Assembly (NCBI RefSeq): GCF_003688995.1
Contig: NZ_PENI01000031.1
Location: forward strand, 1-64,000
Direction of reading: 5' to 3'
DNA length: 64,000 nucleotides
From: Streptomyces shenzhenensis
Lineage (GTDB): Bacteria > Actinomycetota > Actinomycetes > Streptomycetales > Streptomycetaceae
The notes under the pieces were generated by a model that saw nothing but the letters and a program-made list of their open reading frames with translations, was not told the DNA's origin and searched no databases. Positions 8,617 through 17,451 of this stretch are shown in pieces (the stretch's first letter is position 1; the number at the start of each line of letters is the position of its first letter). The translations under genes and the position numbers were made by a program.

Positions 8617-9585
8617 TCAGTCAGGGGGTTCGGTCGGTGCCGTGTCGCGATGGGCGAGGAATGCGTCGGCGACCTCGGTGTCGGTGACAAGTGTGTGGAT
8701 GAGGCCGCTGCGCAGCGCGGCGTCGACGGCGGATGCGCGGCGGACAGCTGCGGCGATGGCGACAACGTCACGGGCGTGGCGCAGTCGTTCGAGCGGGACG
8801 ACCAGGCAGCGGTCGGTCAGGTCGGTGGCGACGGTGCGGCCGTCGGCGTCGACGAGGTGGCCGGCGAACTCCGCGACGACGCCGCGGCGGGTGGCGGCTT
8901 CTCGTTCGCTGTCGGCCAGACCGGTGGAGTCGTGGAGGTTGGAGTCGCCGGGCTGCCAGGCGCCGACGGTGATGAGCGCGACGGTCAGGCGGTCGAGACG
9001 GGCGAACGCCTTGGCCAGAGCGGGGCGGACGCGCAGGGCTGCGGCCTCGGCGAGGCTGGGCAGGACCATGGGGACGTAGACAGGTACCGCGGTCGACCGG
9101 GTGAGCCGGGACGCCCGGCGGATCGTCTCCACGGAACTGTCGTTGACGTCGCCGGGCGTGGTCAGGCCGGTGAGCTGGACGACGTCGCAGTCCGGCAGCC
9201 GCCGCAGGGCCGCGACGACCTGGTTGACGGTGCGGCCGCAAGCCAGGCCCAGCACGTCCCCGGGGCGGGTGGCCTCTTCGACGGCTTCGGCGGCGGCTCG
9301 GTTCAGCGCCGCGCGTCCGGCCTGCGCGGGGACGACGAGTGCGCGGGTGAGGCCGTGAGGTGCGTACCGCTCGAGGAGGGCGGCCGAGCGCGTAGGATCG
9401 GCGAGCGGCGGCGGGGTGATCTCGATGTGGACCAGGCCCTGTTCCCGGGCGGTCTGGATCAGTCGTCCGGCCTTGAAGCGGCTGACGCCCAGGTGCTCGG
9501 CGACCTGGGTCACGCGCAGGCCCTCGACGTAGTGAAGGTGCGCGGCCCGGGCCGCGCGCAGTGACTCCCACGCGCTTGCGGCCAT
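8617..9585 (-). CDS. SorC-family sugar-binding transcriptional regulator
   Basis: 322 residues from the ATG at 9585, which is preceded by GCGAGGAG. The N-terminal helix-turn-helix (residues 10-50, YVEGLRVTQVAEHLGVS then FKAGRLIQTAREQGLV) is followed by the SorC sugar-phosphate sensor domain. That domain carries GDVLGLACGRTVNQVVAALR and a C-terminal SGLIHTLVTDTEVADAFL. SorC regulators respond to phosphorylated sugars or polyols. It is divergent from a zinc dehydrogenase gene over a 291-base region with two inverted repeats, so it probably controls that gene and itself. Confidence 0.88.
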   Translation of the reverse strand: MAASAWESLRAARAAHLHYVEGLRVTQVAEHLGVSRFKAGRLIQTAREQGLVHIEITPPPLADPTRSAALLERYAPHGLTRALVVPAQAGRAALNRAAAEAVEEATRPGDVLGLACGRTVNQVVAALRRLPDCDVVQLTGLTTPGDVNDSSVETIRRASRLTRSTAVPVYVPMVLPSLAEAAALRVRPALAKAFARLDRLTVALITVGAWQPGDSNLHDSTGLADSEREAATRRGVVAEFAGHLVDADGRTVATDLTDRCLVVPLERLRHARDVVAIAAAVRRASAVDAALRSGLIHTLVTDTEVADAFLAHRDTAPTEPPD

Positions 9586-9710
9586 GGTCGTTCTCCTCGC
9601 TGTCCCGGTCGCGGACGGGACGTGTCTTCGGTTTCTCCGCTGGCCGGTAAAGGGTCCACCAGTGCCGGTCCGGATCGCAGCGTACGACCGGCCTCCCCTG
9701 TCGGGATGCT

Positions 9711-9730
9711 CCAGCGGAGGGCTCCACTGG
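9711..9730. promoter_or_regulatory. inverted repeat in the SorC/dehydrogenase divergent promoter
   Basis: CCAGCGGAG-GG-CTCCACTGG pairs eight of nine bases. It lies between the two divergent starts, closer to the regulator. Possible SorC operator. No U-tract follows, so a terminator is unlikely. Confidence 0.35.
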
Positions 9731-9790
9731 GGCCGGGTGGTGCAGATCACGGCAGGTGTGCTCGCGCGAGCAGGGCGAGGGGCGCGCTGC

Positions 9791-9815
9791 GAAACACCTA
9801 TTGAAGTGCTGTTTC
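9791..9815. promoter_or_regulatory. second dyad (GAAACA-N13-TGTTTC) before the dehydrogenase
   Basis: A perfect six-base AT-rich dyad about 60 bases upstream of the dehydrogenase ATG. Its low GC content compared with the surroundings suggests a promoter/operator. SorC proteins often bind widely spaced AT-rich dyads. Confidence 0.4.
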
Positions 9816-9876
9816 TTCCGGCGAATCCTTGCGGAAACGCAATGCCGTGCCCCCAGCTCTCCCCGAGGTGATCGCT

Positions 9877-10929
9877 ATGTCCGCCCTGCCCGACACCATG
9901 CTCGCCGCGTACCTGCCCGGCGGCAGCCGTACCGAGTCGAGGACCGTGCCGGTCCCCGCTCCCGGGCATGGTCAGGTCCTGTTGAAGGTCCGCGCGTCCA
10001 CGATCTGCGGCAGCGATCTGCGGGCCATCTACCGCGAGCATCTCGGCTCCGGCCCGGAGGCGTACCAGGGTGTGGTCGGCGGGCACGAGCCGTGCGGTGA
10101 GGTCGTCGCGGTCGGCCCCGGCTGCACCGCGACCGTGGTCGGTGACCGGCGGGTCGTCTACCACATCAGCGGCTGCGGGCTGTGCGACGAATGCTGCCGA
10201 GGCTATCCGGTCGGCTGTCTGTCCCCGCGGCGTGCTGCCTACGGCTGGCAGCGCGATGGCGGCCACGCCGAGTACCTGTTGGCCGAGGAGAAGGACCTGC
10301 TGCCGCTGCCCGACTCGCTCACCTACCTCGACGGCGCGTGCGTGGCCTGTGGCTTCGGCACGGCGTACGAGGCGCTGCGGCGCGCCGATGTCTCCGGCGG
10401 GGACACCGTGCTGATCACGGGCCTGGGGCCGGTCGGGCTCGCCGCCGGACTCCTCGCCCGCGCACTGGGGGTGCCGCTGGTGGTCGGCACGGACGTGAGC
10501 GCGGAGCGCCGCGCCCAGGCCCGAGCACTGGGTGCCGTCCACCATGCCGTCGAGGCGGGGGAGTTGGCGGTGCTGCTCGGTGACGGCGCGTGCGTGTCCG
10601 TCGACTGCTCGGGCAACGGGGCCGGCCAACTCACAGCCGTGCGGCACACCCGCCGCTGGGGCCGGGCGGTGATGGTCGGCGAGGGCGGCACGCTCACCCT
10701 GGATGTCTCGCCCGACCTGATTCACCGTCAGGTCACCCTCATCGGCTCCTGGGTCACCTCGGTGCACCTCATGCGTGAACTCCTGCAGAATCTGGACCGA
10801 TGGGGCCTGCATCCCGAGTGCGTGGTCACCGACCGGTTCCCGCTCACCGAGGTCGACACCGCGTACAAGACCGCCGACAGCGGCCGGGGCGGCAAGGTCG
10901 CCATCGTCACCGACGAGGCCGGCGCATGA
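9877..10929 (+). CDS. zinc-dependent medium-chain dehydrogenase (polyol/sorbitol type)
   Basis: 350 residues from the ATG at 9877 (GAGGTG upstream). Catalytic zinc motif ICGSDLR and GGHEPCGEVV are present, and the structural zinc set CGLCDECCRGYPVGC has the expected C-x2-C-x2-C-x7-C spacing. The Rossmann domain carries GLGPVGLAAGLLARALG. Such enzymes oxidise sugar alcohols to ketoses with NAD. Pairing with a SorC regulator supports a polyol substrate. Its stop overlaps a further ATG (ATGA at 10926) that opens only a short, unrecognisable frame, so a second operon gene may have been lost. Confidence 0.82.
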   Translation: MSALPDTMLAAYLPGGSRTESRTVPVPAPGHGQVLLKVRASTICGSDLRAIYREHLGSGPEAYQGVVGGHEPCGEVVAVGPGCTATVVGDRRVVYHISGCGLCDECCRGYPVGCLSPRRAAYGWQRDGGHAEYLLAEEKDLLPLPDSLTYLDGACVACGFGTAYEALRRADVSGGDTVLITGLGPVGLAAGLLARALGVPLVVGTDVSAERRAQARALGAVHHAVEAGELAVLLGDGACVSVDCSGNGAGQLTAVRHTRRWGRAVMVGEGGTLTLDVSPDLIHRQVTLIGSWVTSVHLMRELLQNLDRWGLHPECVVTDRFPLTEVDTAYKTADSGRGGKVAIVTDEAGA

Positions 10930-11094
10930 GCCGCGGGGTGTCCTTGGCCGACCGGGTCGGCCTGCCCGGGCCGTGCAGTGCGGGTCGTATGTCGATCCCG
11001 GGCCCACGGGCAGGTGCCGTTCCAGCGGCAGGACGGCGGCCCTGGGGGAGGGCAGGGTCTGGTACCAGTACGCGGTCGAGGCCCCAGGACGGGA

Positions 11095-12024
11095 TCACAC
11101 GGTGAGGATGAGCTTGCCCTGGAGGTGACCGCCGTCGAGCAGCCGGTGCGCGTCGGCGACGCGCTCGAACGGGAACGTCTCCTGCACGTGGACCCGGAGC
11201 CTGCCCTGTTCGACGAGTTCGACGAGACCTCGCAGGGCGACCGGATCGGGGTCGACCGCGATGCCGCTGAAGCGCATGCCGGCCGCCTCGTACGTGGCGG
11301 CGAGCTCCGAAGCCTCCTCGGCGACCGCCGTCACGAGGTGACCGCCCGGGCGAAGCACTTCGAGCGACCGCTCGACGGTGTCGCCGCCGATCGTGTCGAG
11401 CACGACGTCGATGTCGCGGACCGCCTCAGTGAAGTCGACCGCCGTGTAGTCGATCACCTCGTCGGCGCCGAACCCCTCGACGAACTTCCGCTTGCTCCCG
11501 CTGGCGGTCGCGATCACGTGCGCGCCGCGCGCCTTCGCGATCTGGATCGCGACGTGACCGACCCCGCCACCACCGCCGTGGACCAGGACGCGGTCGCCCT
11601 CGGTCACGCCGCCGAGGTCGACGAGGCCCTGCCACGCCGTCAGCCCGACGACCGGCAGCGCCGACGCCTCGATGTGTGAGAGCGACGCCGGCTTGCGTGC
11701 CAGGTGCAACGCCGGCGCCGACACGACCTCGGCGTACGCGCTCGCCGCCCGCGGGAACAGCGGCATCCCGAACACCTCGTCGCCGGGCCTGAACCGCCAT
11801 GTCTGCGGCGACTCCTCGACCACGCCGCTGATGTCCCAGCCGAGGACGAACGGCAGCGGGCCGATCAGCGGGAACTCGCCGGCGCGCAGGCGCGCCTCCA
11901 GCGGGTTCAACCCGATCGCCTTGACGCGGACGAGAACTTCGGTCGGGAGGGGCTGTGGCTCGGGCGCGTCCACGATGGTGAGCACCTCGGGACCGCCGAG
12001 CGTCTGCTGGGTGATGACTCGCAT
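11095..12024 (-). CDS. NADPH:quinone oxidoreductase (zinc-free MDR family)
   Basis: 309 residues from the ATG at 12024, preceded by GGAGAG. Features are LGGPEVLTIVDAPEPQPLPTE, GLNPLEARLR, LGWDISGVVEE, and the cofactor loop HGGGGGVGHVAIQIAKARG. The C-terminal GGHLQGKLILTV is usual for this family. It lacks zinc ligands, as expected. These cytosolic enzymes reduce quinones or unsaturated carbonyls. The gene is divergent from an HxlR regulator, the common arrangement for electrophile-responsive detoxification. Confidence 0.88.
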   Translation of the reverse strand: MRVITQQTLGGPEVLTIVDAPEPQPLPTEVLVRVKAIGLNPLEARLRAGEFPLIGPLPFVLGWDISGVVEESPQTWRFRPGDEVFGMPLFPRAASAYAEVVSAPALHLARKPASLSHIEASALPVVGLTAWQGLVDLGGVTEGDRVLVHGGGGGVGHVAIQIAKARGAHVIATASGSKRKFVEGFGADEVIDYTAVDFTEAVRDIDVVLDTIGGDTVERSLEVLRPGGHLVTAVAEEASELAATYEAAGMRFSGIAVDPDPVALRGLVELVEQGRLRVHVQETFPFERVADAHRLLDGGHLQGKLILTV

Positions 12025-12075
12025 GACTCTCCTGGCTTTGGAGGGTGGGAGAGAACCCAGGCTATGTTTCTGATA

Positions 12076-12091
12076 GGAACCAGCAGGTACC
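12076..12091. promoter_or_regulatory. putative HxlR operator, GGAACC and GGTACC half sites
   Basis: Two near-identical hexamers (GGAACC at 12076 and GGTACC at 12086) lie four bases apart in the 76-base gap between the divergent genes. HxlR-type dimers commonly bind dyads in this position. Confidence 0.4.
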
Positions 12092-12100
12092 TTTGGCGCC

Positions 12101-12481
12101 ATGAGCGGTTTCGTTCCCGGTGATTCCTTTCTCGCCGACTGCCCGGGGCGTCTGACGGTCGAGCTGATCGCCGACAAGTGGACGGTGGTGGTGCTCTACG
12201 GCCTCAGCAAGGGTCCGGTGCGCCATGGCGAGCTGATCGAGCTGATCGGTGGCATCTCCCGCAAGATGCTCACCCAGACGCTCCGACGGCTTGAGACGCA
12301 CGGACTCATCACCCGCCACGCCTACGCCGAGGTACCGCCCCGCGTCGAGTACGAGCTCACCCCGCTCGGGGCGACGCTGATCGATCCGATCCACATGCTG
12401 ACCGAGTGGGCGAGGGCGAACGGCGACGCAGTGCTCGACGCGCTGGAGGCCGATCCCCAGCCGGTCACCCATGGCGACTGA
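12101..12481 (+). CDS. HxlR-family transcriptional regulator
   Basis: 126 residues with the HxlR signature FLADCPGRLTVELIADKW then TVVVLYGLSKGPVRHGEL, a recognition helix (ISRKMLTQTLRRLETHGLI) and wing (PPRVEYELTPLG). Cys14 sits where redox- or electrophile-sensing Cys residues are found in relatives such as YodB. The regulator probably represses the divergent quinone oxidoreductase until quinones or electrophiles modify the protein. No strong ribosome binding site is seen, so translation may be nearly leaderless. Confidence 0.88.
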   Translation: MSGFVPGDSFLADCPGRLTVELIADKWTVVVLYGLSKGPVRHGELIELIGGISRKMLTQTLRRLETHGLITRHAYAEVPPRVEYELTPLGATLIDPIHMLTEWARANGDAVLDALEADPQPVTHGD

Positions 12482-12643
12482 GCCCCCGCTGGGGCACTGA
12501 GCATCCTCTCGGCCGCTACTCGGCACGTGGTCCACGACGGACGCGACCCCTCCGTCGGCGCCCGAACGCAGCCAGATGCGCAGTCCGTAGGGAGCCGTTC
12601 CCGCATGGCGGCCGCCGGGACGGACACACCGCTGATGGGCTGT

Positions 12644-12815
12644 CTACTCGTCCAGAGGCCAGACGCGGCTGTCGACGACCAGTCGGCGGTTGCCGGTGTC
12701 GAGGTCGTCGAGATGGAGACGGCGGATCGTCGTACCGGGGCGGGTGGCGTGGACGGCCGCGGGGGCGAGGCCCAGCCCGTCCTCGGGCCGGGCCACCGGC
12801 GTGGGCGCCGGTTTC
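12644..12815 (-). pseudogene. tyrosine recombinase/integrase-like fragment
   Basis: The minus-strand frame reads LAPAAVHATRPGTTIRRLHL followed by DDLDTGNRRLVVDSRVWPLDE and a stop. This resembles the core beta-sheet segment after the first catalytic Arg in integrase-like proteins of Streptomyces. The catalytic HxxR and Tyr regions are absent and no start is visible. It abuts the secreted-protein gene. Moderate to low certainty. Confidence 0.35.
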
Positions 12816-12829
12816 CCGTGCGGCGCTTG

Positions 12830-13597
12830 TCAGCGCACGTCGACGTAGTCGCCCGTGGCGTTGACCGACGATGTGGTGGAGGTGCTTGCGAAGGACCAGC
12901 GCCAGTAGCCGTCGGCCGAGGCCGTGACCGTCGTCGACAAGTTGCCCGTCGAGTTGGTCCTGACCGTCTTGACGGTCCTGTAGGTGCTGGTGCCCGCCTT
13001 GCGGAACTGCAGCTTCACGGGCTGGTTGGTGTAGCCCGCGTAGGTGCGTCTGTCCCAGTTGGCGCGGGTCAGCTTGCCCGTGACCTTGAGCGACTTGCCC
13101 TTGGCCACCGGCTCGGGCCCGGCGTCGACGCTGAGCTTGCCGCGGCGCAGGACCGGGTGGGTGAGGGTGCCGCCGTTGTTGTAGAGATCGCCGTCCTTGG
13201 ACTGGAGCTGGATGATCACCTTCCACGGACCCGCGAGGGTGTTGCGAGGCACGCCCCAGCCCGGGTCGAGCTTGAAGGTGAGTTTGCAGGTGGAGGTGGT
13301 GGCGCTGCTCGCGGTGCACGTCGGGGTGCCGTGGTACGACCAGTAGTCTTCCCCCACCTCGCGCTCGATCCCGAAGAACGCAAGCTTGCTGCTGATCCCC
13401 GAGTCGTCCGAAGCCGTCACGGAGATGGTGAACGACTCGGTCTGGGAGGTGCCGAGGACGATGGGCTTGCCCCCGTTCACGGACACCTTCTGGACCACCA
13501 CACCGGTCTCCACGGCGTACGCGGCCGGAGCGGCGACAGCGGAGACGGAAAGGACCAGGACGCCGGTGAGTACGGCGCCTGTGGGTATTGCGCGCAA
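12830..13597 (-). CDS. secreted protein with C-terminal beta-sandwich domain, function unknown
   Basis: 255 residues starting at a TTG behind GGGGG. Residues 1-28 form a signal peptide with hydrophobic VLTGVLVLSVSAVAAP and a cleavage site after AYA. The C-terminal half (KGKSLKVTGKLTRANWD to the end) is an immunoglobulin-like domain repeated in many Streptomyces exported proteins. The middle has two Cys (PTCTASSATTSTC), probably a disulfide. No catalytic motif is visible. It is surrounded by gene fragments and has no partner. Confidence 0.7.
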   Translation of the reverse strand: MRAIPTGAVLTGVLVLSVSAVAAPAAYAVETGVVVQKVSVNGGKPIVLGTSQTESFTISVTASDDSGISSKLAFFGIEREVGEDYWSYHGTPTCTASSATTSTCKLTFKLDPGWGVPRNTLAGPWKVIIQLQSKDGDLYNNGGTLTHPVLRRGKLSVDAGPEPVAKGKSLKVTGKLTRANWDRRTYAGYTNQPVKLQFRKAGTSTYRTVKTVRTNSTGNLSTTVTASADGYWRWSFASTSTTSSVNATGDYVDVR

Positions 13598-13947
13598 TGA
13601 ACCCCCAATGTGTCGAGCCGGCCCCGGCCGTGTGAGTCCCCCCGGCCGCAGACCTGGCAGGTGACGTGAGGATACGTCACCCGTGCGGCTCCGCCTCAGC
13701 GGTGTACAGGCCGTCCAGGTCCCACGCCTGGTGCATCGCGTCGGCGAAGGCGGCCCTGGCCGTTTTCAAGGGTTTTCAGCAGCCCCCACCACGGCTGGTC
13801 AGCGTACGGCCGACGCCCGCATCGGCTGCGCCCCGGGTTGCCTCTCGTGGTGCGCCTAGTGTTGCTTCGACCGGCTGGCCGCTGGCGTTCGGACATGTGG
13901 CTGACCAGGTCGACCGCGGGACGGATACGTGCTGGTCCGGTGGCTGG

Positions 13948-14340
13948 CTACTTTGCTGCGTGGCGATCCGGGTACAGCCCCGTGCCGTCGTCTGCGGCAG
14001 TCGCGCGCAGGGCGCTGATCCGGTTCTCGACACCGGCAGGTACGGTTCCGTCCAGGACGAACAGGACGCGGGGGAGGAGAGGGTAGCGCTGCCGCCACTC
14101 GTCCCGGCCCCACTCCTGGAGGGCCGGCTGGCCGCCCGGGTACGTAGCGGCGAAGGCGCCCGTACGCGGGCAGCTTGGCGGCGAGGCGTTCGGGGCCCAT
14201 GGCGGCCCGGTCGACTTCCACGAACGCCCGCAGCATCGACCCCCTGTCGCCGTCGACGGGGCCGCGCCGGTAGTACATGAGGGCACAGTGTGGGTCGCCC
14301 CGGACTTCCTGCACCCACGCGTTGATGCGCTGTGGCGTCG
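13948..14340 (-). pseudogene. replication-relaxation family protein, frameshifted remnant
   Basis: One minus frame (14340 to about 14145) reads QRINAWVQEVRGDPHCALMY then RRGPVDGDRGSMLRAFVEVD and AAMGPERLAAKLPAYGRLRRY. The adjacent frame then continues (about 14160 to 13948) with GGQPALQEWGRDEWRQRYP, RVLFVLDGT and PAGVENRISALRA. Together they match the C-terminal half of replication-relaxation proteins of actinomycete plasmids and integrative elements. A frameshift near 14150 and the missing N-terminus show it is dead. It suggests an old integrated mobile element. Confidence 0.6.
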
Positions 14341-14385
14341 TCACCCGGGACGGGCTTCTGCTTGGTCGGGGTAGTACCCGTTGGG

Positions 14386-14919
14386 TCAGCCGCTCGTTTC
14401 CACCCATTCGTAGGCGGAGGTGGTGCTGCCGCCGGACCAGAAGCCGCCGCCGACGATGAGGATGTTGGGGACCCATACTTCGGCGTACGCCCGCGTTGCA
14501 TACCAGCCGACCCCGCAGACCGGGCCGCCGTAGCTCAGGAGGGATGCGGGCCCGGTGGGGCCCCACATGTCGTGGCCTGTCGTGCCGTACGTCCAGCCGG
14601 TGCTCCGGCAGGTGATCCAGGCGTTCTGCGCTTCGCTCCAGAACCGTACGTCCAGCCGGGACCTGGCCTGCATCACCTTGGGCGTGACGCAGTCCGCCTC
14701 GAAGGCGTAGGCATCTCCGTAGGCCAGGTTCCCCGAGAACAGGCCCGGGGTGAGGTGGTCGATGCCCGCCTGGTCCCCGACACAGTAGGTGGCGGCCTGT
14801 TTGACCTTCACGATGCCGGTGAAACTCCATGCCTGCGCCGACTGTGGCAACACCACAGTGAGTACCAGCGTGAACAGGGCGGCCAACGGGCCAAGGAGGA
14901 GCGCTTTACGTCGGGCCAT
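14386..14919 (-). CDS. small secreted protein, function unknown
   Basis: 177 residues from the ATG at 14919 behind GGAAAGGGA. An RRK-start signal peptide (ALLLGPLAALFTLVLTVVLP) with cleavage near AQA-W is followed by a mature domain of about 145 residues. That domain is rich in Trp, Tyr and Gly, with four Cys (ATYCVG, EADCVT, ITCRS, PVCGVG) likely forming two disulfides. No known motif was recognised. It is isolated among pseudogenes. Confidence 0.6.
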   Translation of the reverse strand: MARRKALLLGPLAALFTLVLTVVLPQSAQAWSFTGIVKVKQAATYCVGDQAGIDHLTPGLFSGNLAYGDAYAFEADCVTPKVMQARSRLDVRFWSEAQNAWITCRSTGWTYGTTGHDMWGPTGPASLLSYGGPVCGVGWYATRAYAEVWVPNILIVGGGFWSGGSTTSAYEWVETSG

Positions 14920-15441
14920 GGTGTCCCTTTCCAATCAGGCTGTCGTCGATACCGCAACCCCGGGCGCGCTGCACAGCACCAGTCAGCGCGGGGCAACGCG
15001 ACCAGGCAGGAGAGTTCGACCACATTCCATGAAGACTGGACAACCCGCAGAAACTTCCGGTGACGGAGGGAACCCCTGCGCGTCACTGCCAGCCGACGCT
15101 CTGAAGCCGCCGCCTGATCTACGCCGGGCGCGGGGCCAAGCGGTCGGTCCCACGCCGTCGTCCCAGCCGGCGCCGCACGCGGTGTCGCGGGCACCAGGTG
15201 AACAGCCGGGTAGTTTCTCGCCCAGTTCGTCCGCAGCCGTGGTGTTCGGGAAGGCCGCCCCTTCCCCGCTGCGACATGCCGGTTTGGTGTCAGTGGCCGT
15301 ATGCCAGTGACAGGGTGTCGGATCGGCATGTTCTTGCTGGTGGGGACCTGAGGATGGGCAGGTTCACTGTCGTGGGGCGGTTCCGTGCCTATGTCTCGGG
15401 AACAGCACTTCTGAGTCATTCGGTGGCTGCGCGGCTGCACC
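14920..15441. other. 522-base stretch with no recognisable gene
   Basis: Open frames on both strands are arginine-rich shadows typical of GC-rich DNA. No ribosome binding site with a coherent product, no repeat and no terminator were found. It separates a secreted-protein gene from a helix-turn-helix fragment. Confidence 0.4.
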
Positions 15442-15662
15442 GTGGCGGGTGTTGGCGTCCGGGCGGAAGGCTATTCGGTGGGGGAGCCGGGCGGGTGGGG
15501 TGAGGTCACGGCGGGGTTGAGGGTGTTCAGGCCGGTGCTGGTGGCGTGGCTGCTTGAGCTCGATTCGGCCGGGGTGTTGACGACGGTGCACGTGCGTGCC
15601 GGCGCCCAGGTCGGTGGGGTGAGTGTGCGGACGGTGTGGCGCCGGCTGGAGTCGGCGCGGTT
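15442..15662 (+). pseudogene. helix-turn-helix fragment, transposase/integrase-like N-terminus
   Basis: The frame from a GTG reads ...LTTVHVRAGAQVGGVSVRTVWRRLESAR. This is the helix-turn-helix pattern at the N-terminus of actinobacterial DDE integrase-type transposases. Similarity stops abruptly after position 15662, where the sequence turns into unrelated code, so the catalytic part is gone. Confidence 0.35.
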
Positions 15663-16131
15663 TCTTTGTCATCCTCACTGCATAGTGCGCTGTGATACCC
15701 CCAGCGCTGCGGCCACCCGCCGGAGGGGATGTCGATGCGTTGCCAGTAGAAACGTAGGCGTGCCTCGGTACTCAAGGGAATGGGCCAGGTGCGTAATGCG
15801 CGCTCCGGCCCTGCTTGGTCTGCCCCACATCCTTTCCAGGCGGCCAGCCAACAGGGCCAGCGGCCCGTAGCCCTCGGTTTTCCCACGTCGCTCGTTCCTG
15901 CCTGTCAGTTCCAGCGTCTTCGGGATGGCACCGGCCGACGTCAGCTACGAGAGGTTCAGCGGCGTGCCGGCGACGGGGCGTCCCGAGCCTTCGGGCCGGC
16001 TTGCCACGCCTCGGTCGTACCACTCACCGAATGCGTAACTGCCCGGGCGCACGACCAGCTTGACGATCACCGGCCCCGCTCCGCCGTCAATCGTGATCTC
16101 TTCGCTAGACCCTCATGGCGATCCATGCTGA
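15663..16131. other. 469-base stretch, no supported gene
   Basis: A minus-strand frame around 15690-15780 contains LRRVAAALGVSQRT, reminiscent of a recognition helix, but it has no start and no further domain. The remainder has only shadow frames. Probably decayed mobile-element DNA between two fragments. Confidence 0.35.
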
Positions 16132-16557
16132 GGCGCGCCGCACGCCAAGATCGTCCTCATGGTCTACCCGCCCTTGCTCTCCAACAGCGGATCCGCTCCG
16201 CGAGTCGGCATCGGAGTCGCTCAAATAGGCCTGTGTGCGGAATCCGCGGACTGGCTCAACGACGCTGCCGGAACGCCCGCCGTGGCGATGCAGGACGCTG
16301 TTGACGACCCCAACAGGCAAGGTACCCAGGCATGGTTCTCGAACCCGACGAACGACTTCACAGGCAAGGGTGTGTGCGGCGACCCAGAACAGGTCCATGG
16401 CATCGTGGAGACGCTCGTCGATTCGGGCAACCCGATGACCGACTTCCCAATCCTCAAGAACTCTGGTCTGTCCGCCCAGTTATTCCACCCCAAGATTGGT
16501 GGAGCGTATCTGTACGCCGACTCCCTTGAGCACACCATGGCAAACATGGGCCTCTGA
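16132..16557 (+). pseudogene. C-terminal half of a secreted GDSL/SGNH-type hydrolase
   Basis: After an in-frame stop at 16129 the frame reads HAKIVLMVYPPLLSN, the central strand of SGNH hydrolases. It continues with SADWLNDAAG, WFSNPTNDFTGKGVCGDPE and AQLFHPKIGGAYLYADSL. The FHP piece supplies the catalytic His. The N-terminal block with the GDS nucleophile and signal peptide is missing, so the protein cannot work. The end is intact and followed directly by a strong terminator. This is a 5'-truncated gene. Confidence 0.6.
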
Positions 16558-16564
16558 CGGGAAC

Positions 16565-16600
16565 GTTTCTGGGGCAGCCCCGGATGGCTGCCCCAGAAAC
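16565..16600 (+). terminator. strong intrinsic terminator hairpin
   Basis: A perfect 15-base stem (GTTTCTGGGGCAGCC with its complement) and a 6-base loop starts eight bases after the hydrolase stop. The stem is GC-rich inside with A/T outer pairs. Clear terminator of the truncated gene. Confidence 0.85.
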
Positions 16601-16673
16601 AAATAAGTACGCGTACTCAAGCACCCCCAGCCGGCCTGGTGGACACTGGAATGGGTGTCAGGGAGGGAGCACC

Positions 16674-17417
16674 ATGGGAAGGCACCATCGACGGGCCAAG
16701 ACTGTGTTGGGCTCGCTCTTCACCGTCGCGCTGTTAGCGGTGTCCGCTTGCTCGGCCGGGAACCGTGCGCCGAGTCCGAAGACCGTACGCAAGCTGGCCG
16801 GCTCCGCCGAAGCAGTTGCTGCCCGGGACAAGACGGAGAAGATTCTCCGGGCCGTGGTGCAGGCTTACTCAGACCACACTCCACTGGCCCTCGGCCTGGT
16901 CGTCGTACGAGATGTATGCCGAGGGGGAACAAACAAGCAGTGGTTCGACTCAGCGGGCGACGACCAGTACAAGATTAAATGCTCGCTGTACGTCACTGCT
17001 TACTACGGTGCCGACCCCCGCCGCATGGGGGACGTTCTCGACGGCGTTATGGACGCGGGTGACCGCCCTGCTTCCCAAATCCCTTTCGATCACGGCGGCT
17101 ACCGCAGCAACCTCGTTGAGTACTACCGGGAGAATGGGCCGAACCCTTCTGGGCCGGGGGCACCGGAGCCCACGCAGATGTCCGATCCATCGCAGATCCT
17201 GTCCTGGGATCCAGTACACGATCACAACACCCGTCTGTTGATTGAAGAGCCGGAAGAGTGCCCATATAACGACCCGCCCGTCGTCCGGTGCTCAACGGAA
17301 CCAGAAGCGGGAACCGTTGCCCAAATCCGCAGAAGGTACGGCATGGTGTTCAAACTTGACCTAGGATCCTCCGACTACTACATCGTTTACAGAAGCGGGC
17401 AATCGCATACGCGGTAG
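16674..17417 (+). CDS. lipoprotein, function unknown
   Basis: 247 residues from the ATG at 16674 with GGGAGGGAG upstream. It has a lipoprotein signal with an RR-containing n-region and lipobox VSAC (lipidated Cys26), so it sits on the outer face of the membrane. The mature part has Cys residues in CRGGTN, KIKCSLYV, EECPYN and VRCSTEP and many acidic and aromatic residues. No domain was recognised. Base composition is slightly lower in GC than its neighbours, which together with the flanking fragments hints at transfer. Confidence 0.65.
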   Translation: MGRHHRRAKTVLGSLFTVALLAVSACSAGNRAPSPKTVRKLAGSAEAVAARDKTEKILRAVVQAYSDHTPLALGLVVVRDVCRGGTNKQWFDSAGDDQYKIKCSLYVTAYYGADPRRMGDVLDGVMDAGDRPASQIPFDHGGYRSNLVEYYRENGPNPSGPGAPEPTQMSDPSQILSWDPVHDHNTRLLIEEPEECPYNDPPVVRCSTEPEAGTVAQIRRRYGMVFKLDLGSSDYYIVYRSGQSHTR

Positions 17418-17451
17418 CCTCCCGAGGCTGTCTGGCTGAGGCTGATCCCAC

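Noticed and set aside
8617..11007. A 796-codon open frame on the minus strand spanning the SorC gene and the dehydrogenase
   Set aside because: Only the last 322 codons match a protein family. The upstream part is antisense to a clear zinc dehydrogenase and is a high-GC shadow.
10926..11105. Short ORF overlapping the dehydrogenase stop (MSRGVSLADRVGL...)
   Set aside because: The ATGA overlap is suggestive but the product matches nothing and runs into the convergent oxidoreductase end; noted only as a possible lost operon gene.
15663..15800. Minus-strand frame with LRRVAAALGVSQRT as a regulator gene
   Set aside because: No start, no ribosome binding site and no second domain; too short to support.
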